This document shows, piece after piece, positions 16,115-24,612 of a stretch of 45,061 nucleotides of DNA. The number at the start of each line of letters is the position of its first letter. The stretch's first letter is position 1. This stretch comes from Rubripirellula sp. (lineage in GTDB: Bacteria; Planctomycetota; Planctomycetia; Pirellulales; Pirellulaceae): NCBI GenBank assembly GCA_028823035.1, contig JAPKCI010000026.1, positions 1 through 45,061 of the forward strand. Direction: 5' to 3'. The notes under the pieces were generated by a model, which worked only from the letters and a program-made list of their open reading frames with translations, was not told where the DNA came from and made no database searches. The position numbers were made by a program, and so were the translations under genes.

Positions 16115-18934
16115 CTAACCGCCCACAGCAGATCCCTTCACGACACTGCGAATCCGTTTGGCGGCGGTATTATCGGCAACCCAAGTCGGGTCGACCGACA
16201 AGCCTCCTCGAGCCGCCAAAACGAGCTGATCCACCAATTCGGTTGGTTCGCAGCACAGGATCGCCAGCACCTCTGACTCAGAATAACCATCACGGAAAAG
16301 CCGCCACGTCCAGTAGCCGGGAGTCTCTTCTGATTTATTATTTGCCACTGGCAACTCAGAGGCGTCTTCAGATGACAACTTGACGGGAGAGTTGGGCGAT
16401 TCCGGTGAGGAATTATTGGTTGCAGCGAATGCCGGGGTTTGTTCCGCTGGGGAATCGTCCGAGGCAGACGTTTCAGAACCAGTCCCGGATTGAGGTGTGG
16501 GGTGATCCTCAAGGCCGGAGCGGATCAGTTCGACAATGTCATGGCCGAACTGCTCGATCGTCGCAGGGCCTACACCTGAAATCGACTCCAGAGCATCAGT
16601 ACTGGTTGGACAGGATTCGGTGATGCGGTCGATCGTCGCATTGGTCAGCACTCGATATGCTGGGATCCCGAGAGCAGCTGCGTTCTTGCGACGCCAGCGT
16701 TTGAGCCGTTCGGCGGTTTCTGCAGTCCGCTCTGATTCCGGTCCAGCCTGCTTGACTGCGGTGTCGGTTCCCGCTGACTCGGTTTGGACGTCAGCGGATT
16801 CGATTTGTCCTGTTGCTTTGGCAAGACGCTTTGCGAGCGGTAATGGCATCTGCAGACTGGTTGGCAGAGGTGTTTCGGAACGCATTACAGATCGCCCACC
16901 TTCTGTCATGTGAATCGTGGGCCGCCGCTCATCGACTTCTTTCTGTTGCAGTAGTCCAGTTTCAATCAAGGCATCCATGACTGCCACAACCTCGGTTTGT
17001 CGTAACCCGGAGAGCAAACCGTAGGTGCTGAGATGGTGCAATTTCCACTGCTGAAGCTTCTTGTTTTTCGATCCGCAAAGCATCTGGGCGACCAAGTTTT
17101 TGCCGAAGCGGCCATGCATGCGAGTGACACCGCTGAGGATGACTTGGACACCACGCAGCAGTGCATTGGAGTCGATGCCCTGAAGCTCACTCGCAACCGA
17201 GATGTCTGACGCTCGCCCGACCGATCCGTCACTGGGAAGACACCGGTCGCAAAGCCCGCAGTTTGAAGCACCACTTTCGCCGAAATAATGAAGGATGACC
17301 CGTTGGCGACATCCTGCAGTGCGTGCGAATTTGATGACAGCTTCCAGTTTCTCGAATTCAGCGCGTTTGCGTAATTCAAGGTCCTCAAAGTCAATTTCCA
17401 GCTCTTCGAACGCCAGATCCCGCTGCACCACATGAACTGCACGTCCCCGGAATGGCGGGATGTAGTCAAAGGACCGCAGGCGGTTCAATTCTCGTAATGT
17501 TCTGCTGAGTTGTTCACGATCGACCCCGGCCATGTCAGCCAAACGAGGAAGCTGTAGGTAAACGTCCTCACCACGCTGCTTACCGACGATCTGCTCGATG
17601 GCTCGCATGACTTTCCGCCGCAATTTGGCTTCTTGAGGTAGAAAATCCAGCAGCGTGGGGACATCGCTTTCGATGCGCACGATGGCGTGATTTGTGGCGC
17701 TATCAAGTCGACGCAGTACGCCTGCTTTGGCGAGCAGCGTTTGGGCTGTGCTAATCGCTTCACTTCCCTCTTTGACACTGAGTTCCTCACGAAGCTGATC
17801 GAGTGTCAACTCAATGGGATCTTCGTCCCGTGTCAGCAGGAAATCGTATACTTTTTTGACAGTGTCACGTTGGGGATACCGGTTGTCGATAAAGAATTCC
17901 TGGATGTACCTGTCGCTATAAGAGAACATCAGTCTGCATTCGCTGGGCTGCCCATCACGTCCGGCACGACCCGCTTCCTGGTAATAGGCTTCAAGGCTGC
18001 CTGGAATGTTGTAGTGCACCACGAAACGGATGTCGGCTTTGTCGATCCCCATCCCAAATGCGTTGGTTGCGACGATCGCCGACAGTTTCCCGGACATGAA
18101 GTCGTCTTGGACTCGTTGTCGTTGGCTTGATTCAAGACCCGCATGATAGGCGCCGATCGGTCGCCGAGTCTTTTCAGGTAACCATTGGGCCAATTCCTCG
18201 CACCGTTTGCGTGTCGCGGCATAGATGATTCCGGATCCCTGCTGTGAACTGACGTAGCGAGTGAGTTCCTCATCTTTTTCACGGTCCGATTTGGCATGGG
18301 TCACACTAAAACGGAGGTTGGTTCGTGCAAACCCGGTGACAAATACCTGCGGTGTTTTCAACCGGAGGATTTCCGCTATATCCTGCCGCACGGTCGGTGT
18401 CGCAGTCGCGGTCAGAGCGATGGTCTGCACATCTTGCAGATAACGTTCACGGAATCTGCCAAGCCGAGAATAGTCTGGGCGAAAATCATGCCCCCACTCG
18501 CTGACGCAATGAGCTTCATCAATCGCCAGTAAGTTGATGTTGACATTCGAGATTGCATTAAGAAAACGACTGTTTCGCAGTCTCTCCGGAGCAACATAGA
18601 CAAGATTCAGACTGCCGTTGGCCATTTCATCCAGCACGACCGATTGTTCTGCCGACGTTAAACTGCTGTTGATCAACTTGGCTTTGATCCCCAGCTTTTG
18701 CATGGCATCTACTTGGTCTTTCATCAATGCAATCAGTGGAGACACGACGATCGTTGTGCCGTCTCTTGCCAGACTCGGCAACTGGTAACAGAGGCTCTTG
18801 CCGCCCCCTGTTGGCATCACACACATTACGTCCTCGCCAGCAGCGATGGCATCCACTACCTCTCGCTGGCCTGGGCGGAATTCGCTCAGGCCAAACGTGG
18901 CCAGCAAGGTTTTCGGGTCCGTTATGTCCGCCAT
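16115..18934 (-). CDS. recQ: RecQ-family ATP-dependent DNA helicase, long form
   Basis: A 939-residue 3'-5' helicase; E. coli RecQ is about 610. Helicase motifs include PTGGGKS at 41-47, DEAHCVSEWGHDF at 139-151, and motif VI QEAGRAGRDG at 319-328. Between the helicase core and the zinc cluster (Cys542, Cys559, Cys562, Cys565) lies an extra segment of about 190 residues (350-540). The RQC winged helix follows, then an HRDC domain (about 745-820), a Ser/Thr/Pro-rich linker, and a C-terminal helical tail containing WTWRLFRDGYSESEVLAI. It unwinds forks and recombination intermediates. The gene starts 100 bases from the divergent dehydrogenase gene, so regulatory sites for both lie there. Confidence 0.95.
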   Translation of the reverse strand: MADITDPKTLLATFGLSEFRPGQREVVDAIAAGEDVMCVMPTGGGKSLCYQLPSLARDGTTIVVSPLIALMKDQVDAMQKLGIKAKLINSSLTSAEQSVVLDEMANGSLNLVYVAPERLRNSRFLNAISNVNINLLAIDEAHCVSEWGHDFRPDYSRLGRFRERYLQDVQTIALTATATPTVRQDIAEILRLKTPQVFVTGFARTNLRFSVTHAKSDREKDEELTRYVSSQQGSGIIYAATRKRCEELAQWLPEKTRRPIGAYHAGLESSQRQRVQDDFMSGKLSAIVATNAFGMGIDKADIRFVVHYNIPGSLEAYYQEAGRAGRDGQPSECRLMFSYSDRYIQEFFIDNRYPQRDTVKKVYDFLLTRDEDPIELTLDQLREELSVKEGSEAISTAQTLLAKAGVLRRLDSATNHAIVRIESDVPTLLDFLPQEAKLRRKVMRAIEQIVGKQRGEDVYLQLPRLADMAGVDREQLSRTLRELNRLRSFDYIPPFRGRAVHVVQRDLAFEELEIDFEDLELRKRAEFEKLEAVIKFARTAGCRQRVILHYFGESGASNCGLCDRCLPSDGSVGRASDISVASELQGIDSNALLRGVQVILSGVTRMHGRFGKNLVAQMLCGSKNKKLQQWKLHHLSTYGLLSGLRQTEVVAVMDALIETGLLQQKEVDERRPTIHMTEGGRSVMRSETPLPTSLQMPLPLAKRLAKATGQIESADVQTESAGTDTAVKQAGPESERTAETAERLKRWRRKNAAALGIPAYRVLTNATIDRITESCPTSTDALESISGVGPATIEQFGHDIVELIRSGLEDHPTPQSGTGSETSASDDSPAEQTPAFAATNNSSPESPNSPVKLSSEDASELPVANNKSEETPGYWTWRLFRDGYSESEVLAILCCEPTELVDQLVLAARGGLSVDPTWVADNTAAKRIRSVVKGSAVGG

Positions 18935-19021
18935 GACGCTAAAATCCAGTCACTAGAAGGGTCGCGATATAAGGCGGATTATACGACTGCTGGCTCTGGA
19001 TCCACACCACATTCATCAAAC

Positions 19022-19027
19022 GAGGAG
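19022..19027 (+). promoter_or_regulatory. Ribosome binding site GAGGAG supporting a GTG start
   Basis: GAGGAG is followed by seven bases and GTG 19035, which fixes this GTG as the start of the dehydrogenase gene rather than a later ATG. Confidence 0.7.
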
Positions 19028-19034
19028 ACGAAAA

Positions 19035-20027
19035 GTGCAAGCAATTTACCTAGACCAGAAAGGCGTCCATTATCAAGCTGACCATGAACCGCCAACTGTC
19101 CGTGCGGGTGAAGTGATCGTTGATGTGATCACGGCCGGTATTTGCGAAACCGACCTGCAGTTGGCGCAGGGTTACATGGGATTTTCCGGAATACTCGGGC
19201 ATGAATTTGTTGGAATCGCGACTTCCGGGCCATCCAAGGGGGCCAGAGTTGTGGGGGAAATCAATTGCAACTGTCGAAAGTGTCCCCGTTGTTTATCAGA
19301 TATGGGAAATCACTGCGAATATCGTACTGTCGTCGGTATCGACCGGCACGACGGTGCGTTCGCTGATCAGGTTGCGATTCCGCAAACCAGCCTCCATCTG
19401 ATCCCTGATTCGGTCACGGACGATCAAGCCGTCCTCATCGAACCGTTGGCCGCCGCATTAGAAATTGGACAGCAAATTGATGTTTCTGCTGTACGCCACG
19501 CGATTGTGTTGGGTGATGGGAGACTCGCCAACTTGTGTGCTCAGGCGATTTCTCACCAAGTGGATGATCTTAAAGTTGTGGGTAAACACGATCTGAAACT
19601 GGATCGTTTTCGGCGGCTGGATATCGAGACTATCAAGTTGGGCGATCTGGTCTGTGAAAAAGCTTTTGATTTGGTCGTTGACTGTACCGGGTCTGTTTCT
19701 GGACTGCCCCTCGCGTTGGCATTGGTTGAACCCCGTGGAACGATTGTCATGAAAACCACGGTCGCTTCGGAACATCGGGTCTCTTTGGCTCCTATAGTGA
19801 TTGATGAAATCAATGTTGTCGGATCGAGATGTGGGCCGTTTGACCTTGCGATCGAAATGCTGCAGGCTGATCGGTTCGATTTGTCGGGCTTGATCACACA
19901 CCGCTTCCCATTGGAGGCTGCGGATCAGGCCTTCAAGTCTGCCGTCGACCCCACTGCCTTCAAAGTCGTGTTCGATGTGATGAACTCGACGGTCAACAAA
20001 AAATACGCTGAGAAACAAGACAACTGA
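19035..20027 (+). CDS. Zinc-dependent medium-chain dehydrogenase (alcohol/threonine dehydrogenase-like)
   Basis: A 330-residue MDR protein with a GTG start. Catalytic zinc ligands are Cys37 (GICETD) and His56-Glu57 (GHEFVG). The structural zinc site is Cys80-x2-Cys83-x2-Cys86-x7-Cys94. The dinucleotide fold begins at about residue 165 and reads LGDGRLANLCAQ, with a GDGxLA fingerprint. This places it with Zn-dependent alcohol/sorbitol/threonine dehydrogenases; the substrate is not readable. It is cytoplasmic and oxidises a secondary or primary alcohol using NAD(P). Its stop overlaps the start of the CPXCG gene by one base, giving tight coupling. It is divergent from recQ. Confidence 0.85.
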   Translation: MQAIYLDQKGVHYQADHEPPTVRAGEVIVDVITAGICETDLQLAQGYMGFSGILGHEFVGIATSGPSKGARVVGEINCNCRKCPRCLSDMGNHCEYRTVVGIDRHDGAFADQVAIPQTSLHLIPDSVTDDQAVLIEPLAAALEIGQQIDVSAVRHAIVLGDGRLANLCAQAISHQVDDLKVVGKHDLKLDRFRRLDIETIKLGDLVCEKAFDLVVDCTGSVSGLPLALALVEPRGTIVMKTTVASEHRVSLAPIVIDEINVVGSRCGPFDLAIEMLQADRFDLSGLITHRFPLEAADQAFKSAVDPTAFKVVFDVMNSTVNKKYAEKQDN

Positions 20028-20218
20028 TGGATCAAGATGGAGAGTACATTTGCGATAGCTGTGGTGAGGAGATTGTAATTCCACTCGATCCGGGTGCTGG
20101 TACTTCACAGAGTTACGTTGAAGACTGTCCAGTTTGCTGTAATCCAAGTGTGATACATGTTGACTGGGATGATGAGGGACCACGCGTCTGGGCTGAACCC
20201 GAACAGGATCGTCACTGA
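20027..20218 (+). CDS. CPXCG-motif cysteine-rich small protein
   Basis: A 63-residue acidic protein with Cys9-x2-Cys12 and Cys34-x2-Cys37-Cys38 in the order CDSCGE, then DPGAGTSQSYVEDCPVCC. This is the signature of the Cys_rich_CPXCG family, probably a small zinc ribbon. The family has no assigned function. The ATG shares its A with the TGA of the dehydrogenase gene, so the two are translated together. The C-terminus is rich in Asp/Glu (DWDDEGPRVWAEPEQD). Confidence 0.85.
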   Translation: MDQDGEYICDSCGEEIVIPLDPGAGTSQSYVEDCPVCCNPSVIHVDWDDEGPRVWAEPEQDRH

Positions 20219-20492
20219 GATAGCATTGCCGGGTGAAGCCACTGACAGCAATGTTGGATGCCTCTGAGTTAGGGTGTCGACTTGTCGTATCGGTCGAAAG
20301 TGAACTTGCAAGCATTTAAGGCGATAGCAGCGATCAAGTGGATTGAGTCATCTTGCCGAATAGACCCAGGCGGTGTCAGCACTGCTTACTGGAATGATAT
20401 TTAGCTTCATGATGTTCAACATGGTTTGGTGTTCGCTGCTTGGTGGGTAGTGCCTTCGAGGAGAGTTTTTTCACTTAACTCAGAAAAAAACA

Positions 20493-20520
20493 TTGACGCA
20501 ACGGATCATTGCCTTATGTT
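20493..20520 (+). promoter_or_regulatory. Sigma70-like promoter candidate for the secreted three-gene cassette
   Basis: TTGACG (20493-20498), a 16-base spacer and TATGTT (20515-20520) match the consensus hexamers at 5/6 and 4/6. An A-tract just upstream (20483-20490) could act as an UP element. Matches of this quality also occur by chance. Confidence 0.4.
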
Positions 20521-20547
20521 CACGCTCGGTTATTGCAACGTGAACAT
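20516..20547. promoter_or_regulatory. 9-bp perfect inverted repeat, operator-like
   Basis: ATGTTCACG (20516-20524) and CGTGAACAT (20539-20547) are exact inverse complements separated by 14 bases. The left arm overlaps the -10 hexamer candidate, the classical place for a repressor site. It could also fold as an RNA hairpin. The centre-to-centre distance of 23 bases is about two helix turns, which would suit a dimeric or tetrameric regulator. Confidence 0.5.
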
Positions 20548-20583
20548 TTGAACACGTCGCAGTTGGGCATTGATTACCGCGTG

Positions 20584-20605
20584 CTGAGTTCCCACGAGGA
20601 CTCAG
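20584..20605 (+). repeat. 6-bp stem hairpin in the leader
   Basis: CTGAGT (20584-20589) and ACTCAG (20600-20605) are inverse complements with a 10-base loop, ending 33 bases before the ATG at 20639. There is no T-tract, so it is not a terminator. Confidence 0.35.
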
Positions 20606-20628
20606 TTTTGGTAGTCGCTGAGTTACAT

Positions 20629-20633
20629 GGAGG
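20629..20633 (+). promoter_or_regulatory. Ribosome binding site GGAGG deciding the start at 20639
   Basis: GGAGG with a 5-base spacer precedes ATG 20639. The in-frame ATG at 20627 overlaps this site and would be the poorer start. Confidence 0.7.
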
Positions 20634-20638
20634 CAAAG

Positions 20639-21706
20639 ATGCAACTCTGGCGCAAGTTTTATCTGTACGTAGGCGTTGGCATCATTGCTGCCAACACGTT
20701 GGTCGCCGAAGACCCCGCACACCCGACTGAGAGCGAGTCACAGACGCGAGGTCGCACTGTTACGGTTGCTGCCGTGCCATCACGAGCACGAATTCACTTG
20801 GGAAGTTATCGCATTGGCGAGACCATCAAGGTGAATGTGCAAATAAAAAACGGTACGGGAACATCGCTGACATTGCGAGCAATCGATCCTGATTGTGGTT
20901 GTCTGGCAGTGGTTCCTGACCGACGTGATTTTGATCAGGGCGAAGTCATTCGTCTGTCGTTGCACCTGGCGTCGACGAACAAGATTGCTAACGTTCGGCG
21001 ATCCATTCGTATCCTTTTTCAGGAATCTTCTGAGCCATTTGTGTTGGATGTTGATGTTCGAGTAACCGGTCCCATGCGTCTCCGGGAATCCACCTTGCAC
21101 ATCGATGATCCAGTTTCGGCGTTTCGCGTTGATGGGAACCTACAGGAGGCGGGGATCCGGATTGCACGGATCGAGAGCGTGAGGGGGTCGTTCGTAGTAA
21201 ATGGAGCGGTGCAGCAGACCGCAAACAGGTTCCACTTCAACGCTACACCAACATTTTCTTTTGGGGATGCGGGGGATCTGGTGCGGGTTCATTACCACGA
21301 TCTGGCCGACCAACAGCAGATTGCGGACTTGCCCATTGCGTTGCGATTCACAACGCCGATACGTTTTTTGCCATCCACCTTGAATGTAGATCAACAGGGA
21401 AATCACTGGATTGGTCAGGCACGCATGATTATCGTTCCTGGAAAATTGGGTGTTCATGTTAGGCAACTTCGTTTTGTAGCGGATACCGAAATCGCTTCAG
21501 GCAGTTCGGAGTCGACGGTGTCAGTTGCCGTCCACAGCGTTTCCAGTGTCCTGTCAAAAATTCATGTCGTGATTTCGGGCGATGGCACAGGGTCTACGCA
21601 GGCATCCTTGGAAAAGAAGATTGCGTTTCCGAAAAGTTTGACTGTTAGGGGACCTGATAATCGTGTTCTGGGAATTCTTTACTTGGCTCGTCATGGGGAT
21701 GAATAA
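20639..21706 (+). CDS. Secreted DUF1573-like protein
   Basis: A 355-residue protein starting MQLWRKFYLYVGVGIIAANTLVAED, a signal peptide. Residues about 35-145 form an immunoglobulin-like beta domain of the DUF1573 kind: LGSYRIGETIKVNVQIKN, then the conserved DPDCGCL cysteine motif and a second half-domain. DUF1573 proteins are common, uncharacterised secreted proteins of Planctomycetes and Bacteroidetes. The C-terminal 200 residues look like further beta sandwiches. It is the first gene of a tight run; its TAA ends at 21706 and the next ATG is 21707. The role is unknown, perhaps surface assembly or cofactor delivery. Confidence 0.72.
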   Translation: MQLWRKFYLYVGVGIIAANTLVAEDPAHPTESESQTRGRTVTVAAVPSRARIHLGSYRIGETIKVNVQIKNGTGTSLTLRAIDPDCGCLAVVPDRRDFDQGEVIRLSLHLASTNKIANVRRSIRILFQESSEPFVLDVDVRVTGPMRLRESTLHIDDPVSAFRVDGNLQEAGIRIARIESVRGSFVVNGAVQQTANRFHFNATPTFSFGDAGDLVRVHYHDLADQQQIADLPIALRFTTPIRFLPSTLNVDQQGNHWIGQARMIIVPGKLGVHVRQLRFVADTEIASGSSESTVSVAVHSVSSVLSKIHVVISGDGTGSTQASLEKKIAFPKSLTVRGPDNRVLGILYLARHGDE

Positions 21707-22327
21707 ATGAGATTGCACATTTGGCTTCTGTGGATCGTGTGGTTAAGTGATAGTTGCACTGGTACCGCTGAGCTACCTGAAAGAATTCGTACCAGTCCCA
21801 ATGTCTGGGAATGTACCTATGCGTTTAGTGATACCACGTGTCGAGAGATGATCTCTGCATGGGCAGAGGATCAAGGGATACAGTTTTCTTCAGCTCTGCA
21901 GTTCAAACAGTGCAGTGACTGTCAAAAACGAGAAGTGATGGGTGCGAATTCAACGCGTTACCTCATTGGCTACGACTGCAATAATCGTGAGGGGCACGAT
22001 CGAGGGTTTGCGTCCCTTGATGGGGTTGTGGGCGTTTACAGGCAGGCAGAAAATCCCGGTGAAGGATGGCGGGTTGTCGACTGGAGTTTTCACCGCTGCT
22101 TGCGGAGCTGGCGTTGCGCACAGAGTTGTGCCATTGACTTTGATGACGCGGTTTGCGTGCCGTTGAATGGATATTACATCGGACGATGGGTCCCCGTGAT
22201 GGGTGGGCAATGTGATACCGACAAAAAAGTCCTGCTCGAATCAGATGAGGCGTATGAATCAGGGATCAACCGGCGACGAGAAACGCACTGGCAGGGTGTG
22301 AGGGAATTGCCACACATGTATCGATGA
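21707..22327 (+). CDS. Secreted cysteine-rich protein of unknown function
   Basis: A 206-residue protein whose first 22 residues form a signal peptide with three Trp residues in the hydrophobic core (WLLWIVWL). Eleven cysteines are present, including pairs CSDC and C-x4-C-x3-C (about residues 133-142), which would suit disulfides in the periplasm or outside the cell. No known domain is recognised. The start codon directly follows the stop of the upstream DUF1573-like gene, and the gene's stop overlaps the next frame as ATGA, so it belongs to the same operon. The hydrophilic tail is Arg/Glu-rich. Confidence 0.65.
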   Translation: MRLHIWLLWIVWLSDSCTGTAELPERIRTSPNVWECTYAFSDTTCREMISAWAEDQGIQFSSALQFKQCSDCQKREVMGANSTRYLIGYDCNNREGHDRGFASLDGVVGVYRQAENPGEGWRVVDWSFHRCLRSWRCAQSCAIDFDDAVCVPLNGYYIGRWVPVMGGQCDTDKKVLLESDEAYESGINRRRETHWQGVRELPHMYR

Positions 22328-22392
22328 CAAAAGTAAAGAAAGCTGATTTTGTGTGCGGCCTTGAATCAACGAGTCCTTGGCGGAGTAGAGCG

Positions 22393-23421
22393 ATGAATGT
22401 TCAGAGGTTGTTTTTGGCTGTGTTTTTCTTGGCCAGTCCCTGGAATGTCGGTTTGGTCGCCAGCGAGTTGTCAGGCCACAATGTGGTCAAGGTTGATTTG
22501 CGCAGGTTGAAAGTTCCAGTCAAGCAAGATCGCGTGTTGCTTGGTAATTGGCTGCTTGATTTGAAGTCAACAACGATGGAAGCAGATCGACTTGGTGTGG
22601 ACGTTTCGGGAGAAAAATATGTAGTTGCAAAAGTGGATGGAAGGGAGAGGGTGATTGCCAGACGGTTTGCATTCACTTGGGTCATCGACAACAAAGACGA
22701 TCGCGAACGACTTGTGTTTGGTGATCAAAGTTTGCTCGGTTCCGCCCCCGAGTTGAAAAAGTCCTCTCATGCGGTTTATTCCCAGGCTTCAGCCTACGAT
22801 CAATTACGACTGAAGCGTTGGTTTTATGGTGCAACTGGGAAACAGGTTCACAAGGCTTCCATGACGAAAACGTTGAATGCACGATTCAGATTGTGTGGCG
22901 TTTTCTATCCAATTTGCGGGGTGACTGGAAGTGTAGTAAGCATTAGTACTGGTCGAGCTTTTGATCGTGCAGGGTGCCAACTTCATGCACGAAATCTCAT
23001 CGGTGTTTACAGGGTCGATGATCTGGTGATTGCTGCGTTTGAGTATCATCCAGCCCCCGATTTGATCTATCTTCGAACCGCAGTGTTCCGCAGTGCCGTT
23101 CCAGTGCAAGTCGATGATTTTGTATCACTGGGAAGAGACCTGCTGCATGTTGCCGAGCTAGGGCAGAAACGAGGTCCGGAAGAACTGTCATTGATACACA
23201 AGGTTGTTAAGCCTTATGCACGAACCGTATCAAGTTGGCGCAAAGTGGGTGGGATGCATTTGCCATTCTCACTGCATAGCCTGACGCTGGGAGGTGACAA
23301 GGTGTTCGAAGTGAAGGCGTACTTTGAATGGAAAATAGGTCAGCAGATCCCTGACTCGGTTTTTGCTGTTGAGGGCCTCGGAAGAACGAGTCCACTTGCG
23401 TTGTGGCAGCACAGTCGCTGA
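22393..23421 (+). CDS. Secreted protein with LolA-like C-terminal half, function unknown
   Basis: A 342-residue protein. I chose ATG 22393, which has GGAG seven bases upstream and starts a clear signal peptide (MNVQRLFLAVFFLASP). An ATG at 22324 is in frame and overlaps the previous stop, but it would put 23 polar residues before the signal. The last 130 residues alternate beta strands such as VSSWRKVGGMHLPFSLHSL and VKAYFEWKIG, reminiscent of the LolA/outer-membrane carrier fold found in planctomycete secreted proteins. This likeness is my reading and not a firm family call. Four cysteines lie in the central part. It is the last gene of the cassette, which ends 117 bases before a convergent gene. 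Confidence 0.62.
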   Translation: MNVQRLFLAVFFLASPWNVGLVASELSGHNVVKVDLRRLKVPVKQDRVLLGNWLLDLKSTTMEADRLGVDVSGEKYVVAKVDGRERVIARRFAFTWVIDNKDDRERLVFGDQSLLGSAPELKKSSHAVYSQASAYDQLRLKRWFYGATGKQVHKASMTKTLNARFRLCGVFYPICGVTGSVVSISTGRAFDRAGCQLHARNLIGVYRVDDLVIAAFEYHPAPDLIYLRTAVFRSAVPVQVDDFVSLGRDLLHVAELGQKRGPEELSLIHKVVKPYARTVSSWRKVGGMHLPFSLHSLTLGGDKVFEVKAYFEWKIGQQIPDSVFAVEGLGRTSPLALWQHSR

Positions 23422-23538
23422 GCTTTTGGTGCCGTTCGAGTGCGACCTTGTTCAAGGACAGCGATTCAGCGCCACAGTCGATGGCGAGTTGTGTCTTGGG
23501 GGTGGGGGATTGATCAATGAAACAGATAGCTGAATCGA

Positions 23539-24519
23539 TCAGGATCCAAGTTGCCGCATCACTCTTTGTACAATTTTCTCGATCGTCTCTGGCGGCATGA
23601 CGAGCGATTTGTCGAGATCTGCAACTTCCGCAACGAGGCTGTCAATTTCTCTTTGGGTGCGGGCCACGGCATCCCGTTGTTGTTCCGACAGGGGCACTCG
23701 CCCTGAACCGAGATTCCAGCCTCGGGATCTGGCACCGGCGCGGAATCCCTCTGGAAACTCGCCCAGCGAAATCATGGCATCAAACAAGGGTAAGAGCTGG
23801 TATTGCAAACGCATGGCTTCCTGAATGTTACCGGCAACAACGCTGCGATGGATCGCGCGGGTCAGTTCCGGTACAACGCCGCTGGTCGCGTTGGTTCCTC
23901 CGTCCGCTCCGGCGATCAACATAGGAGCGAGTGATGCATCCCAGCCAGTCAGGAAAGTAAAGTCATCTCGAATTGGGCGGATTGCAGAGATCATCCGCAG
24001 CATGTTGGGAAGGTCACCTGAGGAATCCTTGATTCCGATGACTCGCGGACATTCGGATGCCAGACGGATCACGGTTGCGACATCGATGGGTGACGCGAAC
24101 AGCGGGATGTTGTAAAGCGTCACATCGATTGAAACGTGATCCGCGATTTCTCGGAAGTATGCGTACACACCTTCGCTACTGAGTCGGTAGTAAAACGGCG
24201 CAACGATCGCGACTGCTCTTGCACCCATGGCGCCGTAGGCATCACAGGCATCGATGGTCGCTTTCACATTTGCTTCAGCTGCGCCTGCCAAAACGGGGAC
24301 ACGACCTCGAGTCTGTTCGATCACGATTTGCACGATTAGCCGACGTTCCTCTGCCGTGAATCGGACAAACTCACCCGTGCTGCCGTTGGGGTAGAGCCCG
24401 TCGACACCTCGCTCGATCAACCAGTCGACATAACCTCGCAAACGCTCTTCATCGACGCGGCCTGCATCGTCTACCGGCGTGATGTTGGGTGTCAGAATCC
24501 CGGTTATTCGATTCGGCAT
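23539..24519 (-). CDS. Dihydrodipicolinate synthase / N-acetylneuraminate lyase family aldolase
   Basis: A 326-residue class I aldolase with a TIM barrel. The GSTGE loop binding the pyruvate carboxylate lies at 46-50. The catalytic Tyr136 (LYNIPLF) and Schiff-base Lys164 ([10 protein letters not shown]) are both present. I chose ATG 24519 ([12 protein letters not shown]), since residues before it look like untranslated leader. The family covers dapA, nanA, keto-deoxy sugar aldolases and trans-o-hydroxybenzylidene-pyruvate lyases. The genome context here (pyrophosphatase, sulfatase) suggests sugar-acid breakdown rather than lysine synthesis, but specificity is not visible. The gene lies 93 bases downstream of hppA on the same strand. 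Confidence 0.85.
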   Translation of the reverse strand: MPNRITGILTPNITPVDDAGRVDEERLRGYVDWLIERGVDGLYPNGSTGEFVRFTAEERRLIVQIVIEQTRGRVPVLAGAAEANVKATIDACDAYGAMGARAVAIVAPFYYRLSSEGVYAYFREIADHVSIDVTLYNIPLFASPIDVATVIRLASECPRVIGIKDSSGDLPNMLRMISAIRPIRDDFTFLTGWDASLAPMLIAGADGGTNATSGVVPELTRAIHRSVVAGNIQEAMRLQYQLLPLFDAMISLGEFPEGFRAGARSRGWNLGSGRVPLSEQQRDAVARTQREIDSLVAEVADLDKSLVMPPETIEKIVQRVMRQLGS

Positions 24520-24612
24520 GATTGGTAAACGGACCGATGTCGTCGGTGAAGAAAAAAACAGACGAATAGAGGGCAACTCGGCAACACTTAGCTGCCGCTG
24601 TACTTTAAACGC

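Larger units (their letters stand above)
20219..20638. other. 420-base intergenic region with promoter-like and inverted-repeat elements
   Basis: No gene is supported here; the open frames are short and lack family features. The distal half carries an A-tract (20483-20490), a sigma70-like hexamer pair (20493-20520), a 9-bp inverted repeat (20516-20547) and a second, 6-bp hairpin (20584-20605). All lie just before the three-gene secreted cassette. Confidence 0.6.
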
